Positions 52,476 through 61,738 of a stretch of 64,000 nucleotides of DNA are shown in pieces. Made by a program: the position numbers and the translations under genes. The stretch spans positions 29,831 to 93,830 of the forward strand of contig JAGXHI010000001.1 of NCBI GenBank assembly GCA_024636295.1, written 5' to 3'. Source of the DNA: Desulfuromonadales bacterium. GTDB taxonomy: Bacteria; Desulfobacterota; Desulfuromonadia; Desulfuromonadales; JAGXHI01. The notes beneath the pieces are model-generated. The model was not told the DNA's origin. It made no database searches and worked only from the letters and a program-made list of their open reading frames with translations. Within the stretch, counting starts at the first letter, position 1. Each line of letters begins with the position of its first letter.

Positions 52476-53045
52476 GTGCGAATACTCATCTCCGCGCTGA
52501 TTCTTTCCCTTTTACCAACTGCCCTACCCGCATTTGAGCACGTGGTGATCAAAACCAACCTGGGTGATATCCGGTTGGAGTTGTATAATGAAAAAGCTCC
52601 GGAAACAGTAAAGAATTTTCTCCTCTATGCCGAAGAGGGATTTTACGACGGAACCGTTTTTCACCGGGTGATCAAGAATTTCATGATCCAGGGGGGCGGT
52701 TTCGATACCTCTCTCAAAAGAAAGAGTACTCATTCACCTATTCGCAATGAGGCGGAAAACGGGCTGAAAAACGATCGAGGAACTATCGCCATGGCCCGAA
52801 CGGGAGAAGTGAACAGCGCGACAAGCCAGTTCTTCATTAATTTGAAGGACAATGATTTTCTGAACTTTCGACGACCCAACGCTCAAGAATATGGGTATGC
52901 CGTTTTCGGGAAAGTTGTTGAAGGAATGGAAGTTGTTGATAAGATTGGAAACAGCAAAACGGTTCGACGAGATTCCCTTTTCCAGGATCTGCCCGAGGAG
53001 GAGGTCTTGATAAAAAGCGTAGAGCGGAGTCAGCCTGAGAACTGA
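52476..53045 (+). CDS. Periplasmic cyclophilin-type peptidyl-prolyl isomerase
   Basis: A 189-residue protein with signal peptide MRILISALILSLLPTALPA (GTG start, AAGGA upstream). The cyclophilin core has FHRVIKNFMIQGGGFD, RGTIAMARTGEVNSATSQFFINL and YAVFGKVVEGMEVVDKI, with the catalytic Arg in FHRV. It resembles PpiA and should act in the periplasm, the third exported PPIase in the window. It may be co-transcribed with gpsA. Confidence 0.93.
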   Translation: MRILISALILSLLPTALPAFEHVVIKTNLGDIRLELYNEKAPETVKNFLLYAEEGFYDGTVFHRVIKNFMIQGGGFDTSLKRKSTHSPIRNEAENGLKNDRGTIAMARTGEVNSATSQFFINLKDNDFLNFRRPNAQEYGYAVFGKVVEGMEVVDKIGNSKTVRRDSLFQDLPEEEVLIKSVERSQPEN

Positions 53046-53141
53046 TGGATTACGCCGCCATGGCGGAAGAGGACTACTTTCCGGACACCCCAGGCGACTG
53101 ACCGTTTTGCGCGTATAATATCCGCACCCAAAGGGAAGCCG

Positions 53142-53876
53142 GTGGCCATTATCCGTGTCATGACATACAATATTCAGCAGTGTCGGGGAAGAGACGGTCG
53201 TATGGATCCCGACCGGGTGCTGCGGGTTATCAGTGATGGAGCACCGGATATCGTGGCCCTTCAGGACGTGGACGCCTCTCCGGAAGGGCACCAGATCTCC
53301 CATCTTTCTGAACGCCTCGGAATGCGGTTTTACGGAAGCCGCCGAACAGGCGCCAACGCCTTTCTATCCCATTATCCCCTCCGCGGCATTCAGGATTTCA
53401 GCCTGGGAGAAGGAGGGTGCTGTCTCAGGGCCGATGCGGACATCAAGGGCAAGCGTCTTCATCTCCTGAATCTGCGCCTGGAAAGCTCCCCGGGCCTTCG
53501 CCGAAGACAGATCGCCGCTCTGCTGGGACCCCAACTCCTTGGAAACCCTTCCCTCATGTGTCCGACGGTCGTTCTCGGCGATTTCGCCGACCTCTGGTGG
53601 GGGGCGGGAAACATGAATCTTTCTCTGGCTCTGCGGAAAGTACGTCGGCCCGTGTTGAGCGGAACCTATCCGGCTTCCTTTCCCCTTTGCGGACGCGACC
53701 GAGCTTATATCCGAGGTTCCATTCGCATTCTGGAAACTTCGGTGGAACGATCGGAAACCGCTCGGGAAGCCTCCTCTCACCTGCCTTTCAACCTTACCCT
53801 CCAAATTCTTGATACTCAGAAATTTCTGCCTGTAAACAAGATCGGCCGCAACCGGATGGAAATCGCGCCGGGGTGA
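53142..53876 (+). CDS. Endonuclease/exonuclease/phosphatase-fold protein with degraded active site
   Basis: A 244-residue EEP-family protein. The outline is clear: MTYNIQQCRGRDGRMDPDRV, DIVALQDVD, ANAFLSHYPLRG, LLNLRLESSPGLRRRQIAALL, VVLGDFADLW and SSHLPFNLTL. Compared with the family pattern, the catalytic Glu (LQE) is Asp, the His of NTHL is Arg, the Asn of GDFN is Ala and the Asp of SDH is Ser. Family members usually cut phosphodiester bonds in nucleic acids or lipids; this one is probably inactive or changed in function. The start is a GTG with GGAAG upstream, and TATAAT lies at 53114-53119. It is not exported by a visible signal. Confidence 0.8.
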   Translation: MAIIRVMTYNIQQCRGRDGRMDPDRVLRVISDGAPDIVALQDVDASPEGHQISHLSERLGMRFYGSRRTGANAFLSHYPLRGIQDFSLGEGGCCLRADADIKGKRLHLLNLRLESSPGLRRRQIAALLGPQLLGNPSLMCPTVVLGDFADLWWGAGNMNLSLALRKVRRPVLSGTYPASFPLCGRDRAYIRGSIRILETSVERSETAREASSHLPFNLTLQILDTQKFLPVNKIGRNRMEIAPG

Positions 53877-53919
53877 GACTTGAAAAAAAGAGCGTTGGAT
53901 TGAAAAAACGGAAAAAAAA

Positions 53920-54594
53920 GTGATTTCTCCTCCCGATGAAAGGGCCGCTTTGGACGATGCACGCCGAAGAGCCCTCCAGGTGATCGATCGTCTGAAGCGT
54001 ACCTATCCCGCAGCCCACTGCGCTCTTTACTTCAATTCTCCCTGGCAGTTGCTTGTGGCCACCATTCTCTCCGCTCAATGCACCGACGTGCGGGTTAATC
54101 AGGTAACGAAAAATCTTTTCGGTCTCTACCCCGACGTGTATGCCATGGCTTCAGCGGATCCGGAGGAATTGGAGCGGGCGATCCGATCATCGGGATTCTT
54201 TCGGAACAAGGCCCGTAATCTGATGGCCAGCGCCCGCGCGTTGCTGAAGGACCATGGGGGAGAAGTGCCGGCAAATCTTGAGGCGCTGGTGAGTCTTCCC
54301 GGTGTTGGCAGAAAAACGGCCAATGTGGTTCTGGGAAACGCTTTCGGAATCCCGGGCATGGTGGTTGACACCCATGTGAAACGGATCGCCTTTCGCTTTG
54401 GATGGACAGAGAACAAAGATCCCGTGAAGATTGAAACGGACCTCTGTGACCTTCTCCCGGAGGGTATCTGGACAGAAACGGGACATTTCCTGATTCATCA
54501 CGGCAGGGTGATCTGCAAGGCCCCGGTACCGGTCTGTTCCGCCTGTCCGGTGACAGATCTTTGCCCGCGACAGGGCGTCGGGAAAACCCGGTAG
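53920..54594 (+). CDS. nth: Endonuclease III (DNA glycosylase/AP lyase)
   Basis: A 224-residue base-excision repair enzyme. The helix-hairpin-helix LVSLPGVGRKTANVVLGNAF holds the catalytic Lys, VVDTHVKRIAFR the catalytic Asp, and the C-terminus carries a C-x6-C-x2-C-x5-C iron-sulfur motif (CKAPVPVCSACPVTDLC). The start is a GTG at 53920 without a strong ribosome site. Confidence 0.95.
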   Translation: MISPPDERAALDDARRRALQVIDRLKRTYPAAHCALYFNSPWQLLVATILSAQCTDVRVNQVTKNLFGLYPDVYAMASADPEELERAIRSSGFFRNKARNLMASARALLKDHGGEVPANLEALVSLPGVGRKTANVVLGNAFGIPGMVVDTHVKRIAFRFGWTENKDPVKIETDLCDLLPEGIWTETGHFLIHHGRVICKAPVPVCSACPVTDLCPRQGVGKTR

Positions 54595-54733
54595 AGCGAT
54601 AAGAGTAGAAAGGCAGAAGGGGGAAAGGTCGGGTTCGGACGGCAGGGACCTGGGTGGAACAGAAATCATCAGATATTATCGAGAGGCGCTTCTGTTCGAT
54701 CCAAAAAGAATGCTAAATGGGTCCCATATTGGC

Positions 54734-54778
54734 AAAAAAAAAACGGAAAAGCCGGCTTTTTGGGGCCGGCTTTTCCGT
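54734..54778 (-). terminator. Strong terminator of mrcA
   Basis: A 14-bp perfect stem (ACGGAAAAGCCGGC / GCCGGCTTTTCCGT) with an 8-nt loop, followed on the minus strand by nine T residues. It lies 19 nt after the mrcA stop and may also stop transcripts from nth, which converge on it. Confidence 0.92.
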
Positions 54779-54796
54779 TCTGGAACCCCTCCTGCT

Positions 54797-57196
54797 TCAG
54801 TCATTCTCCATATCCAGTTTGAAAAAGTCCCGGGCGTTCGGTTTTGTTTCCTCCAGAGCGTAACGAGTGGGTGCGGTTCCCGGTGCAAAGACCTCGATAT
54901 AGGATTTTTCGTTGTCCTCCGGCGCAAGGAGACCGGTCCTGGGGTCGATGGGACGAAATTCGATATCGTCTGGCACGGGGAATTCCTGTGGTTCAAATTG
55001 TCCAACCGCATTTTCCATGAAATCCATCCATGCAGGTGCGGCGGCACGAGATCCCGTTTCCTTCCTTCCGAGGGGTCGCTCCTGATCATAGCCGACCCAG
55101 GCGACCGCCACCAGCTGTGGAATATATCCGGCAAACCAGGCGTCCTTCAGATCATTTGTTGTCCCCGTTTTCGCGGCCACCGGTCGTTTCAGGGACTTTG
55201 CCCGCCACCCGGTGCCGTCGCGAACTACGCTCTCCAGCAGATTGGTGATCAGGTAAGCGGTTTCCGGTGAAATGACCCGTTGAGGGGACTGGCGGATAAG
55301 GCGCTGGTCTTTGGCCGGCCCGTGGGGGAAATCGGCGGGATCCGTCGATTCAAGAACTCGTCCGTCCCGATCGATGACCTTGGTGATGTAGGTTGGAGAA
55401 ACCCGGACCCCTCCATTGGCGAAAACGGAATAGGATGTGGCAAGTTCCAGGGGGGTTACCGCGGAGGAGCCGAGCGCCAGAGTGAGGTCGCGGGCCAAGG
55501 GAGAGGTGATCCCCAATTTGCGGGCGTAGCGGGCTGCGTATCCGACTCCGATGTCCTCCAGTATCCGGATGGTGATCACATTGTGTGAATGGGTCAACGC
55601 TTCACGGACCGAAGTGGCGCCGTAAAATCGGCCTGCATAATTTTTTGGCTTCCATTTCATCTCCTCACCGCTGGCGCTGATTTCCTTGTAAATCCGTGGC
55701 GTATCCAGCAGAACCGTGGCGGGGGTGAACCCCTTATCCAGGGCAGCGGCATAGATAATCGGCTTGAAGGCCGACCCGGGAAGACGTCGCGCCTGAAGGG
55801 CCCGGTTGAACTGACTGCGGCCAAAATCGTATCCGCCCACCATGGCCCGTACCTCTCCGGTGTGCGGTTCCAGCGCCACCAGCGCCCCTTCGGCCAGGGG
55901 TTCCTGTTCGAGGGAGAGAAGGAGGTCTCCGTTCTCCTTCTGCTGCTGAATGCGGGTGAGCAGAAGGGAGCCGACCGGCAGGCGGGAAGGACCTCCGCCC
56001 GCATTTCCCGCTGGATCTTCACCTCTCGGGATGACTTGTATCGGTGAAGCCCATTCGATTTCCTTCAGGGGAATTTCTCCGGTAAAGGAGCCGATCCGAA
56101 CCTGCAGGGCTCCTTTGGATTTTCCGGTCAGAACCGCCTCGATGAATTCGCCGCTGGGTGGAGGCTCGGAAAAGCCCTCCGCCTGTCCTGCGAGAAATTC
56201 CTTCTCTTCCTCGGCATTCAGAACCTTGAGGGGACCGCGATAACCTTGTCGTTTGTCATGGTTCCGCAGGTTTTCCCGTGTGGCATGCTGGGCGGCCTGC
56301 TGCATCCCCAGATTCATTGTGGTATGTACTTCCAGTCCCCCGTTGTAAAGGAGATCGGGGCCATAGGTCTCCTCCAGGTGCCGACGGACCTGTTCGGTGA
56401 AATAGACCGCCTCGGCGATGTGGGTGTTGACCCGAGGATGAATCGTCAATTCCTCCTCCCGGGCTTCCACCATGTCCCCGGGAGAGATGAAGTCTTCCTC
56501 AACCATGCGACCCAAAACATATTTCTGCCTCTCCCTGGCCCGGGAGTAATGTCGATAAGGAGAGTAGCGGCTGGGCGCCTGGGGCAAGCCGGCGAGCATA
56601 GCGGATTCCGCAAGGGTGAGATCCTCGACGTCTTTGTCAAAATAGTTTTCAGCGGCCGCCTGAACGCCATAGGCGCCGTGACCCAGGTAAATCTGGTTCA
56701 GGTAAAGATAGAGTATTTCCTCCTTTGAGAGCTTCTGCTCCATTCGCCAGGCGAGAATGGCTTCTTTGAATTTTCGGGAGAATTTCTTCTCCGGCGTCAG
56801 TAGTAGACTTTTGGCCACCTGCTGCGTAATCGTGCTTCCCCCCTGTACGATGCCGCCGGCCTTGATGTTCTTTATCGCCGCTCGGGCAATGGAGACGAAG
56901 TCAATTCCCTGATGTACAAAAAAATGAGAGTCCTCCGAAGCGACAAATGCCTCTATAAGAACCCGCGGCATACGGGAAACCGGGATGACGATGCGCCGTT
57001 CCCGGTAGAATTCGGCAATGACTTCACCCTCCGCACTGAGAACCCGCGTAACGACAGGCGGGCGGTAATCGGCGAGGGTATCCACTTGGGGCAGGGAAGA
57101 AGAAAAATAGAAATAGATCCCCGTGAGGGTGAGGGCGGCGGAAACCGCCAGCGCCACGAAGGACCACGAGGCGATGCGAAGTAATTTTACAATCAT
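54797..57196 (-). CDS. mrcA: Class A penicillin-binding protein 1A
   Basis: A 799-residue bifunctional peptidoglycan synthase. After an N-terminal helix (about 10-32) comes the glycosyltransferase domain with EDSHFFVHQGIDFVSIARA (catalytic Glu) and QGGSTITQQVAKSLLL. The transpeptidase has PGSAFKP (active Ser), SHN in THSHNVITI and KTG in AAKTGTTND. An OB-like insert lies between the domains, as in PBP1A. It is a single gene against the local rightward direction. Confidence 0.96.
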   Translation of the reverse strand: MIVKLLRIASWSFVALAVSAALTLTGIYFYFSSSLPQVDTLADYRPPVVTRVLSAEGEVIAEFYRERRIVIPVSRMPRVLIEAFVASEDSHFFVHQGIDFVSIARAAIKNIKAGGIVQGGSTITQQVAKSLLLTPEKKFSRKFKEAILAWRMEQKLSKEEILYLYLNQIYLGHGAYGVQAAAENYFDKDVEDLTLAESAMLAGLPQAPSRYSPYRHYSRARERQKYVLGRMVEEDFISPGDMVEAREEELTIHPRVNTHIAEAVYFTEQVRRHLEETYGPDLLYNGGLEVHTTMNLGMQQAAQHATRENLRNHDKRQGYRGPLKVLNAEEEKEFLAGQAEGFSEPPPSGEFIEAVLTGKSKGALQVRIGSFTGEIPLKEIEWASPIQVIPRGEDPAGNAGGGPSRLPVGSLLLTRIQQQKENGDLLLSLEQEPLAEGALVALEPHTGEVRAMVGGYDFGRSQFNRALQARRLPGSAFKPIIYAAALDKGFTPATVLLDTPRIYKEISASGEEMKWKPKNYAGRFYGATSVREALTHSHNVITIRILEDIGVGYAARYARKLGITSPLARDLTLALGSSAVTPLELATSYSVFANGGVRVSPTYITKVIDRDGRVLESTDPADFPHGPAKDQRLIRQSPQRVISPETAYLITNLLESVVRDGTGWRAKSLKRPVAAKTGTTNDLKDAWFAGYIPQLVAVAWVGYDQERPLGRKETGSRAAAPAWMDFMENAVGQFEPQEFPVPDDIEFRPIDPRTGLLAPEDNEKSYIEVFAPGTAPTRYALEETKPNARDFFKLDMEND

Positions 57197-57273
57197 GACA
57201 ACCCTAAATTCTCCATTTAGCAGTAAAATTTCCTTTTACCATAATCCCGGGCGGCGAGCAAATCATTTGCCGT

Positions 57274-57301
57274 TTGCCTGCCCTTGTGCCTGTGCTATAT
57301 T
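57274..57301 (+). promoter_or_regulatory. Promoter of the diheme cytochrome gene
   Basis: TTGCCT (57274-57279), a 16-nt spacer and TATATT (57296-57301). The expected start is about 25 nt before the cytochrome ATG. Confidence 0.55.
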
Positions 57302-57331
57302 AACCTCCAAAACCTCCAGGAGAAGTAGTTT

Positions 57332-57652
57332 ATGAAAAAAGTGTTATTATCGGTTCTGGTCGCCACGGCAGTCGGAGCTTGTGCCATGTTCGGCGCCTGG
57401 AAGGCGATTCCACCACCGGGAGGATGCGACCAGTGTCATACTCACCCGATCAGCAATAACTGGGTCGTCGCCTATTCGCCAGCGACCATCCATGACGAGA
57501 CCGGGACCTATCCATGGCAGAGGCCCGAATCGGTTCGAAGGCCGGAATCTTCGCCCCTCGACCTGAAAAAAATTACGGACGCCCGATGTTTTCGATGCCA
57601 CAAGGAGCCCGATAAGGCTCATACCGAATATAAAGGACGATATCACCATTGA
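57332..57652 (+). CDS. Small periplasmic diheme cytochrome c
   Basis: A 106-residue protein with signal sequence MKKVLLSVLVATAVGACAM and two heme-c motifs, CDQCH and CFRCH. Extra histidines (HTHPISNN, the terminal RYHH, and others) could be axial ligands. A Cys at residue 17 in GACAM could be a lipobox-like residue, but the context is weak. The partner is unknown; such proteins carry electrons in the periplasm. GGAGAAG lies before the ATG. Confidence 0.88.
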   Translation: MKKVLLSVLVATAVGACAMFGAWKAIPPPGGCDQCHTHPISNNWVVAYSPATIHDETGTYPWQRPESVRRPESSPLDLKKITDARCFRCHKEPDKAHTEYKGRYHH

Positions 57653-57720
57653 TGCGCGGGTTTGCCCGATCGGCACGTGAGGGCGTATACTTGAGGATCG
57701 TCTCTTAAAACTATGGAATT

Positions 57721-57748
57721 CTGACTCTTTGGCCGCACGGTGTATAAT
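57721..57748 (+). promoter_or_regulatory. Promoter of pyk
   Basis: CTGACT (57721-57726), a 16-nt spacer and a perfect TATAAT (57743-57748), about 50 nt before the pyk ATG. Confidence 0.65.
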
Positions 57749-57796
57749 CAGTGTTGTTTCGGTTGATTAAACCCTTGAAAAAAAGCAGGAGAGCTC

Positions 57797-59245
57797 ATGT
57801 TCCGACGCACCAAAATCGTCGCTACGCTCGGACCGGCCAGTAGCTCTGAAGAGGTCCTGCTGGCTTTGATGGAAAAGGGAACGGACGTTTTCCGCCTTAA
57901 TTTTTCCCATGGAGATCTTCGGCTCAAATCCGACCTGATTCGTCGCATCCGTGAGCTATCCCGACGCCGTCGTCGCGCCGTGGCCATTCTCGGGGACCTG
58001 CAGGGGCCCAAAATTCGAACCGGCATCATGAAAGGCGACGCCCTGGAATTGGAACCCGGCCAGATCGTGATCATCACCACGCGCGATGTTCCGGGGGAAG
58101 GAAACCTGATTCCCACCACATATGGGGAACTTCCCCAGGATGTCTCGAAAGGGGATTCCATTCTACTCGACGATGGACTGATGGAACTGGAGGTTCTGTC
58201 GGTTGCCTCTTCCGAGGTCCAGTGCCGGGTGCAGGTCGGGGGCATACTGAAGAGCCGCAAGGGAATCAACCTGCCGGGAGTCCGTGTCTCCGCTCCGGCC
58301 CTCACGGAAAAGGACCGGGAGGACCTCGATTTCTGCATCGACCAGGGCGTGGATTATGTGGCCCTATCCTTTGTGCGTCGAGCTGAGGACATTCTCGAGC
58401 TCAAGGAAATCCTGTTCCGCAGGGAGTCGGACCTGAAGGTGATCGCAAAAATAGAAAAACCCCAGGCCGTTGATGATTTCGACTCCATTCTGGAGGCCTC
58501 GGACGGAATCATGGTCGCAAGGGGAGATCTGGGCGTGGAAATGAGCCCGGAGAAAGTCCCTCTGATCCAGAAGAAAATCATTCGCAAGTGCAATGAGGCG
58601 GGAAAACCGGTGATCACCGCCACGCAGATGCTGGAGAGTATGATCGAGCATCCCCGCCCCACTCGCGCCGAGACGTCGGATGTGGCCAATGCTATCCTTG
58701 ACGGCACCGACGCGGTCATGCTCTCCGGGGAAACCGCCGCCGGTCGCTACCCTGTGGAGGCGGTTTCCCTGATGGTTCGCGTCGCGCACGATGTGGAGCG
58801 GGAACCCATTCTTCGGGAAAAGGTATTTCACCGCGTTCCCGAACTGCGGGGATACCGAAGCATGCCGGAGGCTATCGGGCAGGCGGCGGTCCGGGTTGCG
58901 GAAAACGTGGGAGCCTCGGCAATTCTGGCATTCACCCAGACAGGGAGTACCGCGGCGCTGGTGGCCAAGTACAGACCTTCCATCCCTATTTACGCGGTCA
59001 CCCCCTCGCAGGTGGTCAGGCGGCGCATGGCCCTCTATGCGGGGGTCCATTCCATTCGGGTGGATATTCAGGGGGATACCGAAGCTCAAATTCGCTCGGT
59101 GGAAGAGTCGGTCCTTGCTGCGGAGGTCCTCGGTCGGGGTGAGGTCGTGGTCATAACAATGGGAAGCCCCGTTTCGGCTCCGGGAACCACCAATCTGCTG
59201 AAAGTGCACAGGCTCGGCACGGGGGATTTCTACGAAGTCCATTAA
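57797..59245 (+). CDS. pyk: Pyruvate kinase
   Basis: A 482-residue glycolytic enzyme that converts phosphoenolpyruvate and ADP to pyruvate and ATP. KIVATLGPASSS, VIAKIEKPQAVDDFDSIL (catalytic Lys), ARGDLGVEM and ITATQMLESMIEHPRPTRAE are complete, as is the C-terminal allosteric domain. AGGAG precedes the ATG at 57797. Confidence 0.97.
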   Translation: MFRRTKIVATLGPASSSEEVLLALMEKGTDVFRLNFSHGDLRLKSDLIRRIRELSRRRRRAVAILGDLQGPKIRTGIMKGDALELEPGQIVIITTRDVPGEGNLIPTTYGELPQDVSKGDSILLDDGLMELEVLSVASSEVQCRVQVGGILKSRKGINLPGVRVSAPALTEKDREDLDFCIDQGVDYVALSFVRRAEDILELKEILFRRESDLKVIAKIEKPQAVDDFDSILEASDGIMVARGDLGVEMSPEKVPLIQKKIIRKCNEAGKPVITATQMLESMIEHPRPTRAETSDVANAILDGTDAVMLSGETAAGRYPVEAVSLMVRVAHDVEREPILREKVFHRVPELRGYRSMPEAIGQAAVRVAENVGASAILAFTQTGSTAALVAKYRPSIPIYAVTPSQVVRRRMALYAGVHSIRVDIQGDTEAQIRSVEESVLAAEVLGRGEVVVITMGSPVSAPGTTNLLKVHRLGTGDFYEVH

Positions 59246-59392
59246 CCTCTGATGGAAAATGCACGGGCGGCGTTTTTCCCATTTCCTGCCGATGTCGCCT
59301 CTTCCAGAGCATACCCCCTTCCCCTCGGAATTCACGTTTAAATTGTGGATCTGTACTGATCGGGTTCCGGCTCATTCTCGGAAGGTGAAACA

Positions 59393-60082
59393 ATGAAAAA
59401 AGCCGTGGTTCTCTATAGCGGAGGACTTGATTCCACAACCTGTATGGCCATTGCGGAAGCCGAAGGATTTTCGCCCTATGCCCTGAGCTTCGCTTACGGT
59501 CAGAGGCACAGCATCGAACTGGAGAAGGCCCGCGAATATGCGCCCCGAATAGGAGCACAGGACCACCTGGTGGTTGATTTCGATCTTCGTCGCATTGGAG
59601 GAAGCTCCCTGACCGGAGATCTGGAGGTGCCCAAAGGTCGTGAAATGGATGATTCCATTCCGTCCACCTATGTTCCCGCCCGGAACACAATCTTTCTCTC
59701 CTTTGCCCTGAGCTGGGCCGAGACGATGGGCGCCCTTGATATCTTCATCGGAGTCAATGCCCTGGACTATTCCGGTTATCCGGATTGTCGACCGGAATAC
59801 ATCGCAGCGTTTGAGCGGGTGGCAAATCTGGCCACCCGGACAGGGACGGAGGAGGGGAAACGCTTCCGGGTCCACGCCCCACTGATCCATCTGACCAAGG
59901 CCCGGATTATACGCCGAGGCCTTGAACTGGGTGTCGATTACGGTCTGACCCACTCTTGCTACGATCCATCTCCCGATGGCATGGCCTGTGGAGAATGCGA
60001 CTCCTGCCGCCTGCGCCTCAAAGGATTCAGGGAGGCCGGAGTGCAGGATCCGATCCCCTATCTGAGAAGGGAAAACCTCTGA
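59393..60082 (+). CDS. queC: 7-cyano-7-deazaguanine synthase
   Basis: A 229-residue enzyme making preQ0 in queuosine synthesis. PP-loop [20 protein letters not shown] and the C-terminal zinc cysteines in [20 protein letters not shown] are typical. GGAAGGTG precedes the ATG. It overlaps folE2 by one base (TGATG). No preQ1 riboswitch was recognised upstream. Confidence 0.97.
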   Translation: MKKAVVLYSGGLDSTTCMAIAEAEGFSPYALSFAYGQRHSIELEKAREYAPRIGAQDHLVVDFDLRRIGGSSLTGDLEVPKGREMDDSIPSTYVPARNTIFLSFALSWAETMGALDIFIGVNALDYSGYPDCRPEYIAAFERVANLATRTGTEEGKRFRVHAPLIHLTKARIIRRGLELGVDYGLTHSCYDPSPDGMACGECDSCRLRLKGFREAGVQDPIPYLRRENL

Positions 60083-60855
60083 TGCCCGAGATGCCCGATA
60101 CTCAGAAAATGAGGGATACGCGGAAAATTCCTATCGACAAAGTCGGAGTCAAGGACATCCGGTATCCCATCGTGGTCATGGACAAGAACAAGGAACAGCA
60201 GCATACCGTTGCCCGGATCAACATGTATGTGGATCTTCCTCACCACTTCAAGGGGACCCACATGAGCCGGTTTATAGAGATCCTCAACGAACACCGTGGG
60301 GAAATCACTATCCGCAACCTGGGACAGATCCTTCAGAAGATGAAAGATCGTCTGGAGGCTTCCTGTGCTCACATGGAAATGGAGTTTCCCTATTTCATCG
60401 AGAAGGAGGCTCCCGTCAGCCGTGCGAAGGGTTTGATGGAGTATCAGTGCCGCCTTCGGGGTACCCTCGGGAAGGAAAAAGACTTCCTCCTTTCGGTGGA
60501 GGTGCCGGTCACTTCTCTCTGCCCCTGCTCACGCGAGATCAGCACCCAAGGGGCGCATAACCAGAGGAGTGCGGTCAAGGTGGAGGTCCGGATGGGAAAA
60601 TTCATCTGGATCGAAGACCTGATCGCGCTGGTGGAATCCTGCGGAAGCGCACCGGTCTATTCGCTGCTCAAGCGGGAAGATGAAAAGGCGGTGACCGAGC
60701 AGGCTTACGATAATCCCATGTTCGTAGAGGACATTGTGCGTGCGGTGACCGTCAAACTACGGGCCGCGCCGGAGATTGAATGGTTCCGGGTGGAATGCGA
60801 GAATTTCGAATCGATACACAATCATTCCGCCTACGCGCTGGTGGAAAGTGAATGA
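60082..60855 (+). CDS. folE2: GTP cyclohydrolase FolE2 (type IB)
   Basis: A 257-residue enzyme that makes 7,8-dihydroneopterin triphosphate, first step for folate and queuosine. The catalytic Cys region VTSLCPCSREIST, then GAHNQRSAVKVEV, and the C-terminal CENFESIHNHSAYA fit FolE2. ATG 60082 overlaps the queC stop; a longer upstream frame is a queC shadow. Pairing with queC suggests queuosine supply; queD and queE are not in the window. Confidence 0.95.
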   Translation: MPEMPDTQKMRDTRKIPIDKVGVKDIRYPIVVMDKNKEQQHTVARINMYVDLPHHFKGTHMSRFIEILNEHRGEITIRNLGQILQKMKDRLEASCAHMEMEFPYFIEKEAPVSRAKGLMEYQCRLRGTLGKEKDFLLSVEVPVTSLCPCSREISTQGAHNQRSAVKVEVRMGKFIWIEDLIALVESCGSAPVYSLLKREDEKAVTEQAYDNPMFVEDIVRAVTVKLRAAPEIEWFRVECENFESIHNHSAYALVESE

Positions 60856-61577
60856 GATCCCGACCTGTGGATAAAGATGTGGAAACGGTGGATAAGCTTG
60901 GAAGTAAGGTGATTTTTTCCAATATTGAGAATTCCCCTGAGGAAAATATTCTCGGGATTTTTGCTAAAGAACCGATCTCAGGCACAGTTAAAACCCGGCT
61001 TTCTCCGCCACTTGAATTGGAAGAATCCGCCGAACTCTACCGTGTTTGTCTCGAGGAGACCGTGGACAGGATCACGGCGTCGGGTTATCGCTCCGTTCTT
61101 TTCTATGAAGGCGAGAGAGAATATTTCCGACGCGCCTTTCCCTCTGCGGCTCTTCATCCGCAGGGAGAGGGAGATCTGGGCGAGAGGATGAGCCAAGCGT
61201 TGGCCTTCTTGCTTTTACAGGGGGATAAGGCCATTCTCCTCGGGTCGGACAGCCCGGATCTGCCCCTGCCGCTGGTGGATGAAGCCTTTTCTCTCCTGGA
61301 TCGGAGCGATTTTGTGACGGCGCCCTCAGAGGACGGCGGATATGTGCTGGTCGGCACGAAAGGAACCTGTCCCGATATGTTCAGAGAGATTCCATGGAGT
61401 ACGGCGGAGGTTCTGGAGGTGACCCGCCAACGTGCCGAGGATCTCGATATCCGTTACGCGGAGACCGGTGGGTGGGAGGACGTCGACAATGTGGCTTCCC
61501 TGCAACAACTGATTCGGCGATCCCCTCATACGGCCACCGCCCGGTACGCAAAAAAATTTCTTTCCCGCTTTTTCTGA
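60852..61577 (+). CDS. DUF2064/TIGR04282-type glycosyltransferase-like protein
   Basis: A 241-residue protein with a nucleotide-sugar transferase-like fold: ILGIFAKEPISGTVKTRLSPPL, LLGSDSPDLPLPLVDEAF, FVTAPSEDGGYVLVG and ETGGWEDVDNVASL. The group is related to small nucleotidyl/glycosyl transferases; its substrate is unsettled. It overlaps folE2 by 4 nt (ATGA). The first 30 residues look non-conserved, so a later start is possible. Confidence 0.85.
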   Translation: MRSRPVDKDVETVDKLGSKVIFSNIENSPEENILGIFAKEPISGTVKTRLSPPLELEESAELYRVCLEETVDRITASGYRSVLFYEGEREYFRRAFPSAALHPQGEGDLGERMSQALAFLLLQGDKAILLGSDSPDLPLPLVDEAFSLLDRSDFVTAPSEDGGYVLVGTKGTCPDMFREIPWSTAEVLEVTRQRAEDLDIRYAETGGWEDVDNVASLQQLIRRSPHTATARYAKKFLSRFF

Positions 61578-61738
61578 TCGAGGAAAAAATGGGCGGAATC
61601 GCGGCTTCCCGTGCCATCAGGCGTCAGGTTTGTTTTGAGGGGCGGTTAAAAAGCGAAAGCGTTTTCACTGCAGGAGGGAGCTTTTCCCTTTGGTATGATT
61701 CTGGCTAGTTGGAAAGAGAAACCAGAGAGATTCCAAAG

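Noticed and set aside
59246..59392. preQ1 riboswitch before queC
   Set aside because: No short pseudoknot pattern with an A-rich tail was found near the ribosome site; the genes may simply be constitutive.
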